A DNA stretch of 34,126 nt from a bacterium. Its GTDB lineage: Bacteria > CSSED10-310 > JAJRTK01. This document shows, piece by piece, positions 7,687-18,100 of this stretch; the first letter of the stretch is position 1; every line of letters begins with the position of its first letter. Where the stretch lies: assembly GCA_024278345.1 (NCBI GenBank), contig JAJRTK010000082.1, positions 1 through 34,126 of the forward strand. The letters are read 5' to 3'. The notes under the pieces are model-generated. The model saw only the letters and a list, made by a program, of their open reading frames with translations. It did no database searches and was not told the origin of the DNA. A program made the translations under genes and the position numbers.

Positions 7687-10600
7687 ATGCTGGACAAGAA
7701 CAAGCCGACATCACCGGGAGACGAAGGATCCGCTGAAGAGAGCTCTGCGATGCTGTCGGACTTTATGAAGCACATCAACGAGCTGGCTGAGATCGATCTT
7801 TCCGAGGCGCATCCGATTCCGGAAGATCTGGGTTTTGCGGATTCCGGCGACGAAAAAGAAAAGATCTCGTCACAGGAAATGCTGGACTCTTTTTCAGAGC
7901 CGACAATCCGTATGGCCCCGGCCAGCGTCAAAGCTGTAGCCAAAGTGGATGGAAGCGAGCAAGCCCCGTTATCCCAGGGTGGTTTTTGCGCCAATAGCTT
8001 CGGTGCTGGGTCGCAGCTTTCGGAGGTGTCCCATGGGGCCGAGGTCCCTGTTCTCCTCGCTGGCCGTTACCGGTTTGACGACGAGATTGGCCGCGGTGGC
8101 ATGGGGGTCGTCTATCGGGCTTTCGATATTCGCCTCGAGAGGATCGTGGCGCTCAAGACGGTTCGTTTTGCCGACAAGAGCCCTGAACAGATGGATCGTT
8201 TGGTGCAGCGGTTCATCCGTGAGTGCAAGGTTGTAGCCAGCCTCAACCACCCGAATCTCGTGACGGTTTTCGACGCTGGCGAGTCGGAAGGAATCCTCTA
8301 TCTGGTCATGGAGTTCGTGAAGGGCAAGACTCTGCAGCAGATTATCCGTGAAAAGAAGAGCATGCCTCTTGACGAAGCTGCAAGCTGTATCGCCCAGGTC
8401 TGCGATGGCTTGGAGTTCGCCCACCGTGCGGGGATCGTCCACCGGGATATCAAGCCGGCCAATATCATGATTTTGGACAACGGCCTTGCGAAAGTAATGG
8501 ATTTTGGGCTGGCGCACGTGGACGACACGCCGCACGACTTAACTGGCGGCTTCATCGTAGGAACGCCGGATTACATGCCGCCGGAGCAAGTCAAGAACGA
8601 GGGGATCGACAACCGTTCGGACGTTTTCAGTCTTGGGAGCGTTTTTTATCTTTTATTGACGGGCGAAAAGCCATTTTCGGGCAAGAAGCTCGAAGAGGTT
8701 TTGGCCGCTGTTCTTTTCTCTGAACCCCCGCCAGTTTCATCGAAGAACAAAGATCTTGATCCGGTGGTTGATCAAGTCCTTGCCAAGTTTCTTGCCAAGA
8801 AGAAAGAAGCAAGATTTCCGTCGGCCGCGGAAGCGGGAGAGGCGGTTCGCAACCTCTTGGCTCTGACAACCTTCGATCAGACTGAGACCCTGGAAGGAAT
8901 GAGCTTCCGGCGGGGTCTGGTCGAGCGGTTGCCCCTTCCGTTGTCCCGCCTCTACTCCAGGGCGTTTAATACGAAGGATCCGCGGGACCGTCTTCACAAC
9001 ACAATGCTGCTGGCTGACGCCTACATCACGTTGATCGCCGCCTTGTGTGTGACGTTCTACCTGGAAAAGATGCCCAGGAACAAGAAGATCGATGCCCGGC
9101 TCAAGACCTTGATTCTTCCCTCTCTTGGGGATTGGTTGCATTGGATGCTCCTTATCGGCAAGTACGCCGGGCTCTTGTCCGAGACCGACACGCAGTATCC
9201 CGCACGCCTCAACCAGGCAATGTTGGAGGTGAGGGCCGACCGGGAAGGCTTGGCGCGGGGCTGCCAGACCCTCTCCAAGTTGTTGGGGCTCGCCCAGGAG
9301 GAAGCAACGGTTCTGACGCTTCTCAAGCTGGTCGTAGAACTGAAGAGCAAGATGCGAATGCTCGAGGATCTCCCCATGGATCAGATCGATCCGCTGGGCG
9401 TTTGCATCTTCAATGCCCTGTCGGATGTGCTGCTCGTGGTCGATCCACTCATGCGCACCGGGGAAATACTCTTTCTTGGTGAGGCCGTGCAAATGTCCAT
9501 GACGGAGGTTGAGATCCCGCGTCTCAACCTGCGCGGCTCCACTCCGCTTCGGATTTCTCCACTTCGCTGTCCTCCCAGCGAGGCGCGGTATGCTTCTGAC
9601 CGGCTCTACTATTTTCCGGCTGGAGAACAGGAGCCCTGGTCTCTAGGGCCTCTTGTGACCTACTTGGAGCACGACCTGGGTGGAGATTTTTACTTCCTGA
9701 GTGGCAATTGGAGAAACGCCGACATCCACTTTTTGTCCTACAACACGGGTCACCGTTACCTCTCCGTGGCGCTGGCGGAAGAACAATTGGCTTTGGCAAC
9801 CCGAGTCTACGACCGGGAGGTGACAGCCGACGAGCTCCGGGAATTACGGCAAGAAATGTGGGAGACCCATGCGGAGCGTTTGCCAGAGGGCGAAGAGCCC
9901 CAGGGCCGAGTCACGGGGGATTTCGAGATCCTGGAGAAAATCGGTATCGGTGGGATGGGGACGGTTTACAAAGCCCGGCAGTTATCGCTCAATCGCATCG
10001 TGGCCCTAAAGATGCTTGATCACCGTCGAGTCTCCGACGAGATCACGGTGGCCCGATTCAAGCGCGAAGTTGCGACCCTGGCATCCTGCGACCACCCCAA
10101 CATCGTCAAAATCGTTGATAGTGGTTTTGAAAAGGGCGAGTACTACTATGCGATGGAGTACATCGATGGCATCACGTTGGGGGAGCTATACTCCCATGTA
10201 GGAGAAGCATCCCAGCTCAAGCCACTGACCCAGCAGAACTGGGACAAGATACGTGAGGCATTTGTCTTCAAGGGGAGAAAGACAAGAAGCGATTCCGTCT
10301 ACGCAGGTCGCAGTTATTATGAGACCGTGGCTCTGATCGCCCGGGACGTTGCTGACGCTCTGCAATACACCCACGAGATGGGCATCCTTCACAGAGACGT
10401 GAAGCCGTCAAACATCATGCTCACGCCAACGGGGCATGTGGTTCTCATGGATTTCGGTCTTGCCAAAGGGATGGGTGACAACACGATGACCGTGGCGGAC
10501 CACGCTCTGGGGACGCTGCGCTACGCATCGCCCCAGCAGCTTCAATCTCGGAAGATGGCCATCGATCATCGAACCGACATCTATAGCCTGGGAGCGACTC

Positions 10601-13600
10601 TGTACGAGTTGACAACCCTCAGTCCCGTTTTCGATGCGGACTCGGAAGCGGAGGTCATCACGAAGGTCATCTACGACGATCCTGAGCCGCTTAGGCAGCT
10701 CAATCCGCGGATTCCGGCAGATCTGGAAGTCATCGTAAACAAGGCGATGGCTAAGCGACCTGAAGATCGGTATGCGGATGCCTCAGACTTCGCCGACGAT
10801 CTGGAGAACTTTGTCGCTGGGAAAAATATCAAGGCGCGGCCGCCATCGCTAGTGGCGGTTCTTCGCGGAACGGTCCGACGCCACAAAGAGGCTTCCATCA
10901 CCGCCTTCGCCGCACTTCTCCTTCTTATAGCCGGAACCGTTCTGGGTGTTCTGAACATCAATGCTGAAAAGATCGTGGCTCAAAATGCCCTGGCCTTGGC
11001 CCAAGACAACTTGACCCTAGCCTATGCCAACGAAGGAACCTCCTACTTGGAGAGGAAACGCCCTTTAGAGGCGGCTTTTTCCTTCTATGAAGCCCTTCGC
11101 CTGAGCGATGGTTGGGAAATCCGAGCCGGACTTCTTGAAGCGATTACTCAAACGCCGAGGCTAGCCTCCGTCCTCTCAGGTCCACAATCGGAAGTCAGGA
11201 TTCTGGCACTGAGCGCTGACTCACGGATCTTGGCTTCCGGTGGCGGACAGGGGCAGGTCGTACTTTGGGATCTCAAACGCAAAAAGAAGCGGGCACGGAT
11301 CAAGACGGAAGGCAAGAAGATTGCGGCGATCTCCGTCAGCTCTGACAACCAGTATTTGGTCGTTGCCGGTGGAACGGGCACCATCGAGGTTATTGATCTG
11401 AAGAGCTTGGAGCAGCTTTTCACCCTTGAGGGTGATGGTCGGATCGCGTCGATGGCTCTCAGCCCCGACTCGAAACTGCTTGTAGCGGGGCAAAGAGATG
11501 GCACAATCTTCGTATGGACCCTTCAAGATGGGAAACTGCTGAAAAACTTGACAGGTCATGGAGGCGCCGTGAACGCTATCGTCTTCAGTCATGACGGAAA
11601 ACTCATTGCGTCCGGGAGCAGCGACACGTCGATAAAACTGTGGGACCGGGAGCGTTTTCAAGAAGTGGCGAATTTTGAGGAAGGTGCATCCAAGGTTCAG
11701 TCGCTTGCCTTTTTGCCATCGAATGAAACGCTTATAGCGGCTGGGAGTCGAGAGCTCAGGTTTTGGGACGTGCGAAGCCACCGCTCCACAGGAAATGTTG
11801 TTTTGGATGCACCAGCGTTCTCCATGGCACTCTCGCCGGACGGTCTTTCCATCGCCGTGACTTCGGGCCGCGAGATCAGGCTCTACGATAGCCTCCAACG
11901 AAACCTCAAGGCAATCCTCAACGCCCACTCCCTTCCCGTACGTTCAGTGCTTTTTGCATCGGTTGGTGATTGGCTTTTCTCCGGTAGTGATGATGGCACC
12001 ATCAAGGGTTGGGATTTGGCCGAACGGCCAGAGCAGGTGACATTGCGAGGCCACAGTGGAATCATCCACAGCATCGCTGTCAGTCCCGACGACAGCCTGA
12101 TTGCCTCCGGCAGCAGTGATCGGACCATCCGGCTTTGGGACCTTGAGACCAAACAGCAGACAGCAGTGCTATCCGGTCACGAAGACGAAGTGTTCGGCGT
12201 GACCATCAGCCACGACAGCAACCTACTTGCATCGGGAAGCGGAGATGGCACCATCAAGATATGGGATTTGCGGACGCTCCAGGAAGTCCAAACTCTGAGG
12301 GGACACCAGGATCTGGTCTGGTCGGTTTCCTTCGGGCCTGATGACAAGATCTTGGCATCGGGAAGTGAAGATGGAACCATCAAGCTCTGGGATCTTCACA
12401 AGAGATCTGAGATTGCTACGCTGACGGGGCACAACTATGCGAGCGTGAATTCCGTTCGATTCATGCCCGGCGGCACCCGGCTGGTTTCCGGAAGTGATGA
12501 CTTGACGATCGGCATCTGGAACGTCAAGAACCGCCTGGAAGAAGGTGTGCTCTCGGGGCATACAGGCTATGTCTATGCAGTGGATGTTACACCGGACAGG
12601 CAGACGCTGGTTTCCGCGGGCCGCGATCTTGTGGGTAAGGTGTGGTCGTTGCCGGAGAAACGGGAGCTTGCAACTCTTGTGGGGCACACGGATCTCGTCT
12701 GGACCGTTGCGGTGAGTCCTGACGGAAAACTCCTGGCTACGGGAAGCGATGACAGAACCGTCAAGCTGTGGGATCTGTCGGAAAAGCGATTGTTGGCGAC
12801 ACTCCGGGGCCACCGGGCAGCAGTCAGTTCCGTGAGCTTCACGTCGTCGGGGCGGTATCTGGTATCCGGAAGTAAGGATCTCACGGTGAAGATCTGGGAT
12901 CTGAGCTTCTTCACGGAGCCCCTGGATGAACTCTTGAGCAAGTTGAAAACCGGCTACCTCATGCCTTATCAGGGCTCTAGGTTCCAGCCTCTCTTCTTTG
13001 CCTTCATTGCCACCGCCGTCAACGATCTTCTGGACAATGAAAAGGGGGTCTGTTCCCGGCCGGCAGTTGAAAGGATCGCGCGGAAACTAAGGGATACGGG
13101 AGTCACCCCAGGCGATTTAGCCTACCTGGTCCGCCGGCTTCACGGCAAGCTCACCATCGATACAGCAACCGTCGCTCGCAGTCTCTATGGCCCCGAGGCT
13201 TGGAAAGCTCCGCCCACTCGTGAATTTCTCTTGGCCGCCGCAGAGTATTTCCTTAATAAGATGGACCTTAAACTGGCCAACCGCAGCTACAATGATTATT
13301 TCAAGACCTACTCGACACAAGCGACAATAGCGGCTGACAAGATCAAGGTGGCCCTTGCCTACCTGCAGAGAAATGCAAGCCCTGGTTACGCGGAGAAACT
13401 CGCCAGAGCGGCCACTCAGAGTCAACCGAAAGATTCATGGTACAAGCTTGTCTACGCTCTGGCGATGATCCGCCGGAACGAATTTCGGCACCCCATCAGC
13501 CTCCTGGAAGGGATAGCTGAAGATTTCGATCTTGATGAAAGCCGTTTCGCTGCTTACACTTATTGCCTTGGAATCAGCTATTATCGCGTGGGGAGAGTGG

Positions 13601-13710
13601 ACGAGGGGATCGATTTGATGAAACGCTCCGCTGAAATGACAGAGAGTGAATGGGGACGACGTGCCGCGGAGTTTTTGAAAAAGCAGAGCATCGACTTTCT
13701 CCAGGATTGA
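7687..13710 (+). CDS. Giant dual Ser/Thr protein kinase with membrane helix and 14 WD40 repeats
   Basis: This is a 2007-residue signalling protein. Residues ~128-395 are a complete Hanks-type kinase: GRGGMG, Lys157, Glu179, HRDIKPAN with Asp254, and DFG at 272. Residues ~400-745 are a helical region I cannot assign. Residues ~755-1055 are a second complete kinase: GIGGMG, Lys775, HRDVKPSN with Asp904, and DFG at 922. It carries an insert of ~45 residues before helix E. A single membrane helix lies at ~1070-1090. Residues ~1165-1741 hold 14 WD40 repeats, enough for two seven-bladed propellers, and the last 265 residues look TPR-like. If the helix spans once, both kinases are cytoplasmic and the propellers are outside. 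I chose ATG 7687 over TTG 7552 because the earlier residues are not domain-like. It is followed after 8 bp by the TPR/transglutaminase gene. Confidence 0.93.
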   Translation: MLDKNKPTSPGDEGSAEESSAMLSDFMKHINELAEIDLSEAHPIPEDLGFADSGDEKEKISSQEMLDSFSEPTIRMAPASVKAVAKVDGSEQAPLSQGGFCANSFGAGSQLSEVSHGAEVPVLLAGRYRFDDEIGRGGMGVVYRAFDIRLERIVALKTVRFADKSPEQMDRLVQRFIRECKVVASLNHPNLVTVFDAGESEGILYLVMEFVKGKTLQQIIREKKSMPLDEAASCIAQVCDGLEFAHRAGIVHRDIKPANIMILDNGLAKVMDFGLAHVDDTPHDLTGGFIVGTPDYMPPEQVKNEGIDNRSDVFSLGSVFYLLLTGEKPFSGKKLEEVLAAVLFSEPPPVSSKNKDLDPVVDQVLAKFLAKKKEARFPSAAEAGEAVRNLLALTTFDQTETLEGMSFRRGLVERLPLPLSRLYSRAFNTKDPRDRLHNTMLLADAYITLIAALCVTFYLEKMPRNKKIDARLKTLILPSLGDWLHWMLLIGKYAGLLSETDTQYPARLNQAMLEVRADREGLARGCQTLSKLLGLAQEEATVLTLLKLVVELKSKMRMLEDLPMDQIDPLGVCIFNALSDVLLVVDPLMRTGEILFLGEAVQMSMTEVEIPRLNLRGSTPLRISPLRCPPSEARYASDRLYYFPAGEQEPWSLGPLVTYLEHDLGGDFYFLSGNWRNADIHFLSYNTGHRYLSVALAEEQLALATRVYDREVTADELRELRQEMWETHAERLPEGEEPQGRVTGDFEILEKIGIGGMGTVYKARQLSLNRIVALKMLDHRRVSDEITVARFKREVATLASCDHPNIVKIVDSGFEKGEYYYAMEYIDGITLGELYSHVGEASQLKPLTQQNWDKIREAFVFKGRKTRSDSVYAGRSYYETVALIARDVADALQYTHEMGILHRDVKPSNIMLTPTGHVVLMDFGLAKGMGDNTMTVADHALGTLRYASPQQLQSRKMAIDHRTDIYSLGATLYELTTLSPVFDADSEAEVITKVIYDDPEPLRQLNPRIPADLEVIVNKAMAKRPEDRYADASDFADDLENFVAGKNIKARPPSLVAVLRGTVRRHKEASITAFAALLLLIAGTVLGVLNINAEKIVAQNALALAQDNLTLAYANEGTSYLERKRPLEAAFSFYEALRLSDGWEIRAGLLEAITQTPRLASVLSGPQSEVRILALSADSRILASGGGQGQVVLWDLKRKKKRARIKTEGKKIAAISVSSDNQYLVVAGGTGTIEVIDLKSLEQLFTLEGDGRIASMALSPDSKLLVAGQRDGTIFVWTLQDGKLLKNLTGHGGAVNAIVFSHDGKLIASGSSDTSIKLWDRERFQEVANFEEGASKVQSLAFLPSNETLIAAGSRELRFWDVRSHRSTGNVVLDAPAFSMALSPDGLSIAVTSGREIRLYDSLQRNLKAILNAHSLPVRSVLFASVGDWLFSGSDDGTIKGWDLAERPEQVTLRGHSGIIHSIAVSPDDSLIASGSSDRTIRLWDLETKQQTAVLSGHEDEVFGVTISHDSNLLASGSGDGTIKIWDLRTLQEVQTLRGHQDLVWSVSFGPDDKILASGSEDGTIKLWDLHKRSEIATLTGHNYASVNSVRFMPGGTRLVSGSDDLTIGIWNVKNRLEEGVLSGHTGYVYAVDVTPDRQTLVSAGRDLVGKVWSLPEKRELATLVGHTDLVWTVAVSPDGKLLATGSDDRTVKLWDLSEKRLLATLRGHRAAVSSVSFTSSGRYLVSGSKDLTVKIWDLSFFTEPLDELLSKLKTGYLMPYQGSRFQPLFFAFIATAVNDLLDNEKGVCSRPAVERIARKLRDTGVTPGDLAYLVRRLHGKLTIDTATVARSLYGPEAWKAPPTREFLLAAAEYFLNKMDLKLANRSYNDYFKTYSTQATIAADKIKVALAYLQRNASPGYAEKLARAATQSQPKDSWYKLVYALAMIRRNEFRHPISLLEGIAEDFDLDESRFAAYTYCLGISYYRVGRVDEGIDLMKRSAEMTESEWGRRAAEFLKKQSIDFLQD

Positions 13711-13718
13711 CTCGGTTC

Positions 13719-16700
13719 ATGACCAAACCCAAGGTGTTGTGGCTCATTATATCTCTCCTATTCGTCGCTGCCGGATCGGGCTGTGCCGGCCATTCATCGT
13801 CACGTCACCCGGTGGCCGAAGGTCAAGACCGATTTCATTCCGAGCATTCACTGGAAATCAGAAGACTGGAGAGGATCGGGTGGCAAGCGCTTGTGGAGCT
13901 CTCGGATACTCCTACAGCCCAGAAGAGTTTCGATGGGCTTCTTATGTTGGATGCCACACTTTCAAGTGCTCATTTTGGCCGTTTTCTTCTGGCGGAGGCC
14001 CACGGCGACTTCTTGGGAGCCTTGCAAGCGGCTCGAGCCGTGTTGAGGCACGAACCTCTTTTTCCTCTCCGCCACTTTCTTCTCCTGCGGGTTCTCGACC
14101 TCGATCTCTTGGGCTTACCCTCGGCGGAGATCGAGGCATTTCTCGAAGAGCAATCACTCCTTGCCCCACGGGACCTGGGCCTACGATTCCTCTCTTCCTA
14201 TGCCCTGGCAAGGCTTCGGTTGCGGAGAGGCGATTTTGCTGAAGCCAGTCACATTCTGGAAGCCATGGGTTTTATTGACGGCTTCGAGTGTCATGGATGC
14301 CGTGTGGAATCGAAGTACGGCGCAAATCGACTTCGGGGAACACCGGAGAGCCTGCCGGTCACTCTGACTCGGAACGTGATACTTCCCGACTCGCCAAAGC
14401 TGTGGGTACGGATGGGTGGCGATTCCGGGGCACAATTAGAGTTATGTGGCCAACTCGTGCTTGAGCATGGGGAACCAGATGCACTCTTTCCCGATCAGTT
14501 CGGGGTTGTCATTCGAGCCCACCGAGGTCGCTGCCAGCTTCGAATATCCTTGTCCCAAAGGGGGCGCAAGCCATCAGGCTTTTACATCCGTATTCACGAC
14601 ATCGACGGTCTTGAGGTTGATCTTGCATCCTCCGATGGAGCAACTCAAGAGGGCCGGATTGAAGTGCTGACGACTGCTTCTCCGCCAGGACTCAACCAGG
14701 ACGACGAAGAGGCTGACGCCCATGCCTTGCCGTTTTTCACGACACTTTGGGCTCGCTATCAACGAGCCAGCCTCGAGCGTTTCTACCGTATATCAAAAGC
14801 TCGGCATCGGCCGTGGCTCAGTGAGCTCCGGGAACTGAGGCAACTGTTTCCCCGATTCTCTGATCTTGCCACTGGCCTGTCAGAGTCGGAAGCCGATTTC
14901 AACGCGTCGTGGAAAGCCGCCAACCAAGCCATGCGACTGGATCCAGAGGCCGTTTCCCCTATCCTCCGCACGGCGGAGCAACTCGCCTCCAAAGGTCTGA
15001 TGGAGCGTGCCCAAGTCAGGCTTGAAAAAGCCCGGCGGCTTCTCCCCGCCTCTCCGCTGGTTCTGGTGGCGGAGGCTAGATTGGATCTAAGACGCGGTCG
15101 CACCACCGCGGCCTTGCGACTTGCCCGCAGCGCCCTTGAAGGTACGCCAACGTACGCTCCGGCCCTTCGCCTCTTGCTCAAAAATGGACTCGCCTCCTAC
15201 CAGTCGGCATCGGAGAGAGAAGCTCTGGCTCAACGCGCCCTGGTGAGTGATGCGACGAACCCAAGCTACTGGGAGGAATTCGTGAGCTCCGTGCTGTGGC
15301 AAGGGCGCTCCAAGGCGGCCTTGGACAGACTTCGCAATCGACGGAGGATTTTGCCTTGGGATTCCACGCAAGATCGGGAATTTCTTGAATCCTTGGCGCG
15401 GATCATGCCTCTCGAAGCTCGACAGATCCTGGAGCGCCGGCTTCGTGAAAAGAGAGCCACTACCTCGGATCTCCTACTGCTTCGAAAGTTGGTCCTTGTG
15501 GAGAACGACTTCTCCGCAGCCAACCGTTTACTGGCAAGGTTGGCCTCCGAAAACCCTGAAAACTCGGATATCAGCGGTTCCTATAGGTTTCGAAATGCCG
15601 CTACCTTGGAAAGCTGGCAACGACTTGTGTCTTCGCTTCTCCAAAGGAGAGATGGCCTGGACGCAACCGGGTTCGACTATATCCAACTTTTGAACTCAAA
15701 GAACCTGATTCTAACCAGTAACGGCCACATCCAAACCAGGCGCCACATCATTCTTCAAGCGCTCGGTCGATCCAAACTGACTTCTCACTGGAATCTGGAG
15801 TATTCCGCCGACGAACAGCGCTTCGAGCTGCTTCGGGCCGAACGCCGGTCGGCAAGGGGGGAGAATCTGGGATTCGGCCAATTCGAGGACCGTCCCAGCT
15901 CCCTTCTGGACGAAAGTGCAGCCCGGATTTACAACCGAAATCGACAAGTGCGCATCCTCTTCGAAGAAGTTCGGCCAGGCGATCTGCTGGACATTGAGTA
16001 TCGTCTTGAAGGCACGGGGCTCTCATCCGGCCGATTCCTTGGTGATCTGTTTCCTCTGGCCACCGGTCTCCCCACGGTGCTGGGCCGCTACACCCTCCAG
16101 GTGCCGCGGGCTTTTCCGATTAGAATAGAGGCTCTTGGCTCGCCAACAGCCCAAGGGAAAATCCAGGAGACCGCCGGTTCGACGACCCACGTTTTCACGG
16201 TGAAAAACATTGAGGGAATCCGACCTGAGCCTGGGATGCCACCCATCCAGGAAAGACTACCGATGGTCGTCGTATCGACGATGTCGAGCTTTGCCGAGAT
16301 GGCCCAGTGGTATCTTGAGCTTGCGAAGCTCGATCATTCAGCAGCCAAGCCCAACAACGCGATCTCGAAGACCGCGGCGGATCTGTGCGCCACTCCCCGA
16401 ACCGACCGGGGCCAAGACGAAAAACACCTGCCTTCGGCTCGGGAGATCGCTTCAAAGATACAGGATTTCCTTAGAGATCGAGTTCGCTACCTTGGTTTTG
16501 AATTTGGAGAATACGACTTCGAGCCTCATACGCCGTTGGAAGTTTTGAGCTCCCGTTATGGAGATTGTAAGGACCAGAGTCGACTTTATATCGAGCTTGC
16601 CCGCCAGTGCGGGATTCGAGCGGAAATGGTTTTGCTTCGTACGCGAGCGGCGGGGAAACTCCAACTCAAGGTACCCTACCTGGGGATCTTCAACCATGCT

Positions 16701-17486
16701 CTCGTCTACTTCCCCGACCTTGGCGAGTATGCCGATCCCACGGCGGCCCATCACCGCTTTGGGGAGCTACCCGGCGATCTCCAGGGCGCTCTGGCTCTTC
16801 GGGTCGCCCCCGGCAGCAATCTGTACGATGCACCGGTCTCAACCGCGGCTTCCAATCGATTCGAGATCACCATGAAGCTGCAATTGTCTGGCACCGGGGA
16901 GGAGATTTACGCCGATGGCCGACGTCAGGCCCGTTATACAGGTCTCTTCTGTCCACCGATCCGGGCCTCCGTGGCCACGCAAGGGAATCCTGGAATTGAA
17001 CCGCTCCGGATTCCCTCAGCGACTTTGGAAGCGGGTGACATCCGATACGATGATCAGCCCGGAGAAATCCATCACTCCTACCGTCTGCGGTTTCCGTTAC
17101 AGGAGGGCCGGTTGGGTGTCAATCTGGCTCCCTTGGGGCTGGTCCAGCGCTTCGCGGCATCCAGTACACGCCGGCAAAAGTTGCGCCTTCCGCACCCTTT
17201 CGCCTATCGGACACAAATCGAAATCGATCTTGCTTCCGTAACGGCTCCTCCTAAGCTTCCAGCGCCTGTGGATCTCAACTTCGGAATAGGAACCTATCGG
17301 TTCCAAGCAAGAGCCGTGGGAAGCAAGAAGATATTCATTGAGGAAGATCTTGTCTTTCACGAGACCGAGATTCAGGCTTCCGGGTACGAGGAGTTCCGAA
17401 AGAACTGTGCTCTCATCGATAAGCTCCAGGGCCGTGTCATGTTTTTTTCCGCCCTTCCTGCAAAACGAGGGGGGCTGGCCCCATGA
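13719..17486 (+). CDS. Probable lipoprotein with TPR region, DUF3857-like and transglutaminase domains
   Basis: The 1255-residue protein starts with Lys-rich MTKPK, a hydrophobic stretch and AAGSGC, a slightly atypical lipobox, so a lipoprotein or exported form is likely. Residues ~50-640 are TPR-like helical pairs, interrupted near 210-340 by a beta-rich insert with a small CHGC motif. A beta-rich DUF3857-like part precedes the transglutaminase core. That core has RYGDCKDQSRL with Cys950, NHALVYF with His993 and YADPTA with Asp1006, a full Cys-His-Asp triad. The C-terminal part is again beta-rich and ends with a helical YEEF..ID motif. ATG 13719 was chosen because it precedes the signal sequence, although the frame is open to 13650 inside the kinase gene. 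It lies 8 bp after the kinase stop and overlaps pdxH by 4 bp. The substrate is unknown; a peptide cross-link or protease-like activity is possible. Confidence 0.85.
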   Translation: MTKPKVLWLIISLLFVAAGSGCAGHSSSRHPVAEGQDRFHSEHSLEIRRLERIGWQALVELSDTPTAQKSFDGLLMLDATLSSAHFGRFLLAEAHGDFLGALQAARAVLRHEPLFPLRHFLLLRVLDLDLLGLPSAEIEAFLEEQSLLAPRDLGLRFLSSYALARLRLRRGDFAEASHILEAMGFIDGFECHGCRVESKYGANRLRGTPESLPVTLTRNVILPDSPKLWVRMGGDSGAQLELCGQLVLEHGEPDALFPDQFGVVIRAHRGRCQLRISLSQRGRKPSGFYIRIHDIDGLEVDLASSDGATQEGRIEVLTTASPPGLNQDDEEADAHALPFFTTLWARYQRASLERFYRISKARHRPWLSELRELRQLFPRFSDLATGLSESEADFNASWKAANQAMRLDPEAVSPILRTAEQLASKGLMERAQVRLEKARRLLPASPLVLVAEARLDLRRGRTTAALRLARSALEGTPTYAPALRLLLKNGLASYQSASEREALAQRALVSDATNPSYWEEFVSSVLWQGRSKAALDRLRNRRRILPWDSTQDREFLESLARIMPLEARQILERRLREKRATTSDLLLLRKLVLVENDFSAANRLLARLASENPENSDISGSYRFRNAATLESWQRLVSSLLQRRDGLDATGFDYIQLLNSKNLILTSNGHIQTRRHIILQALGRSKLTSHWNLEYSADEQRFELLRAERRSARGENLGFGQFEDRPSSLLDESAARIYNRNRQVRILFEEVRPGDLLDIEYRLEGTGLSSGRFLGDLFPLATGLPTVLGRYTLQVPRAFPIRIEALGSPTAQGKIQETAGSTTHVFTVKNIEGIRPEPGMPPIQERLPMVVVSTMSSFAEMAQWYLELAKLDHSAAKPNNAISKTAADLCATPRTDRGQDEKHLPSAREIASKIQDFLRDRVRYLGFEFGEYDFEPHTPLEVLSSRYGDCKDQSRLYIELARQCGIRAEMVLLRTRAAGKLQLKVPYLGIFNHALVYFPDLGEYADPTAAHHRFGELPGDLQGALALRVAPGSNLYDAPVSTAASNRFEITMKLQLSGTGEEIYADGRRQARYTGLFCPPIRASVATQGNPGIEPLRIPSATLEAGDIRYDDQPGEIHHSYRLRFPLQEGRLGVNLAPLGLVQRFAASSTRRQKLRLPHPFAYRTQIEIDLASVTAPPKLPAPVDLNFGIGTYRFQARAVGSKKIFIEEDLVFHETEIQASGYEEFRKNCALIDKLQGRVMFFSALPAKRGGLAP

Positions 17487-18100
17487 CAGAGAGATCCAGG
17501 TTGAAAGGATTGAACCGATCTTCAGTCCGATCCACCCCTATCATGCAGTTCATGGAATGGATGGAAGATGTCGCTCACCTGGAGGAACCGGAACGAGTCC
17601 CCATGACCTTGGCCACGGTGTCAAAGAGCGGTGAACCATCTGCCCGAATCGTACTTCTCAAACAGGTCGATGACCGGGGTTTCGTCTTCTACACGAACTA
17701 CCATAGCCCCAAGGCAGAGGACTTGAAACAGAATCCCAGGGGCGCCCTCGTTTTTCATTGGCCACGCCAAGGCCGCCAGGTTCGGGTCTCTGGGGAGGTC
17801 CACAAGACGAGTCGAAGAGAATCGGAAATCTATTTTCACAGCCGCCCGCTGGGCAGCAGGCTCTCCGCCTGGGCCTCCCGCCAGAGCGAATCTCTTGGCA
17901 ATCGAGGCGATCTGCATGCAACCATGAAGAAAATGGTAGAAAAGTATGGGGATTGCCCACCTTGCCCACCGTTCTGGGGAGGCTACCGGCTGGTTCCCGA
18001 GGTGGTGGAGTTCTGGCAGTGCCGGGAGAACCGGCTTCACGACCGTATCCGATACATACAAGAAGAAAAAGGTTGGCGGATCGAAAGGCTGAACCCGTAA
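17483..18100 (+). CDS. pdxH: Pyridoxine/pyridoxamine 5'-phosphate oxidase
   Basis: PdxH oxidises pyridoxamine or pyridoxine phosphate to pyridoxal phosphate using FMN and O2, in the cytoplasm. The 205-residue protein has the full family pattern: ARIVLLK, GFVFYTNYHSPKA, FHWPRQGRQVRVSG, YFHSRPLGSRLSAWAS, FWGGYRLVPEVVEFWQ and NRLHDR, the last carrying substrate and FMN contacts. The length fits (E. coli PdxH is 218). The ATG lies in an ATGA overlap with the stop of the transglutaminase gene, which suggests translational coupling. Placing a vitamin B6 gene behind a kinase and a transglutaminase is odd; it may be simple operon packing. Dependence on O2 suggests an aerobic or oxygen-tolerant life style. 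Confidence 0.95.
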   Translation: MTERSRLKGLNRSSVRSTPIMQFMEWMEDVAHLEEPERVPMTLATVSKSGEPSARIVLLKQVDDRGFVFYTNYHSPKAEDLKQNPRGALVFHWPRQGRQVRVSGEVHKTSRRESEIYFHSRPLGSRLSAWASRQSESLGNRGDLHATMKKMVEKYGDCPPCPPFWGGYRLVPEVVEFWQCRENRLHDRIRYIQEEKGWRIERLNP

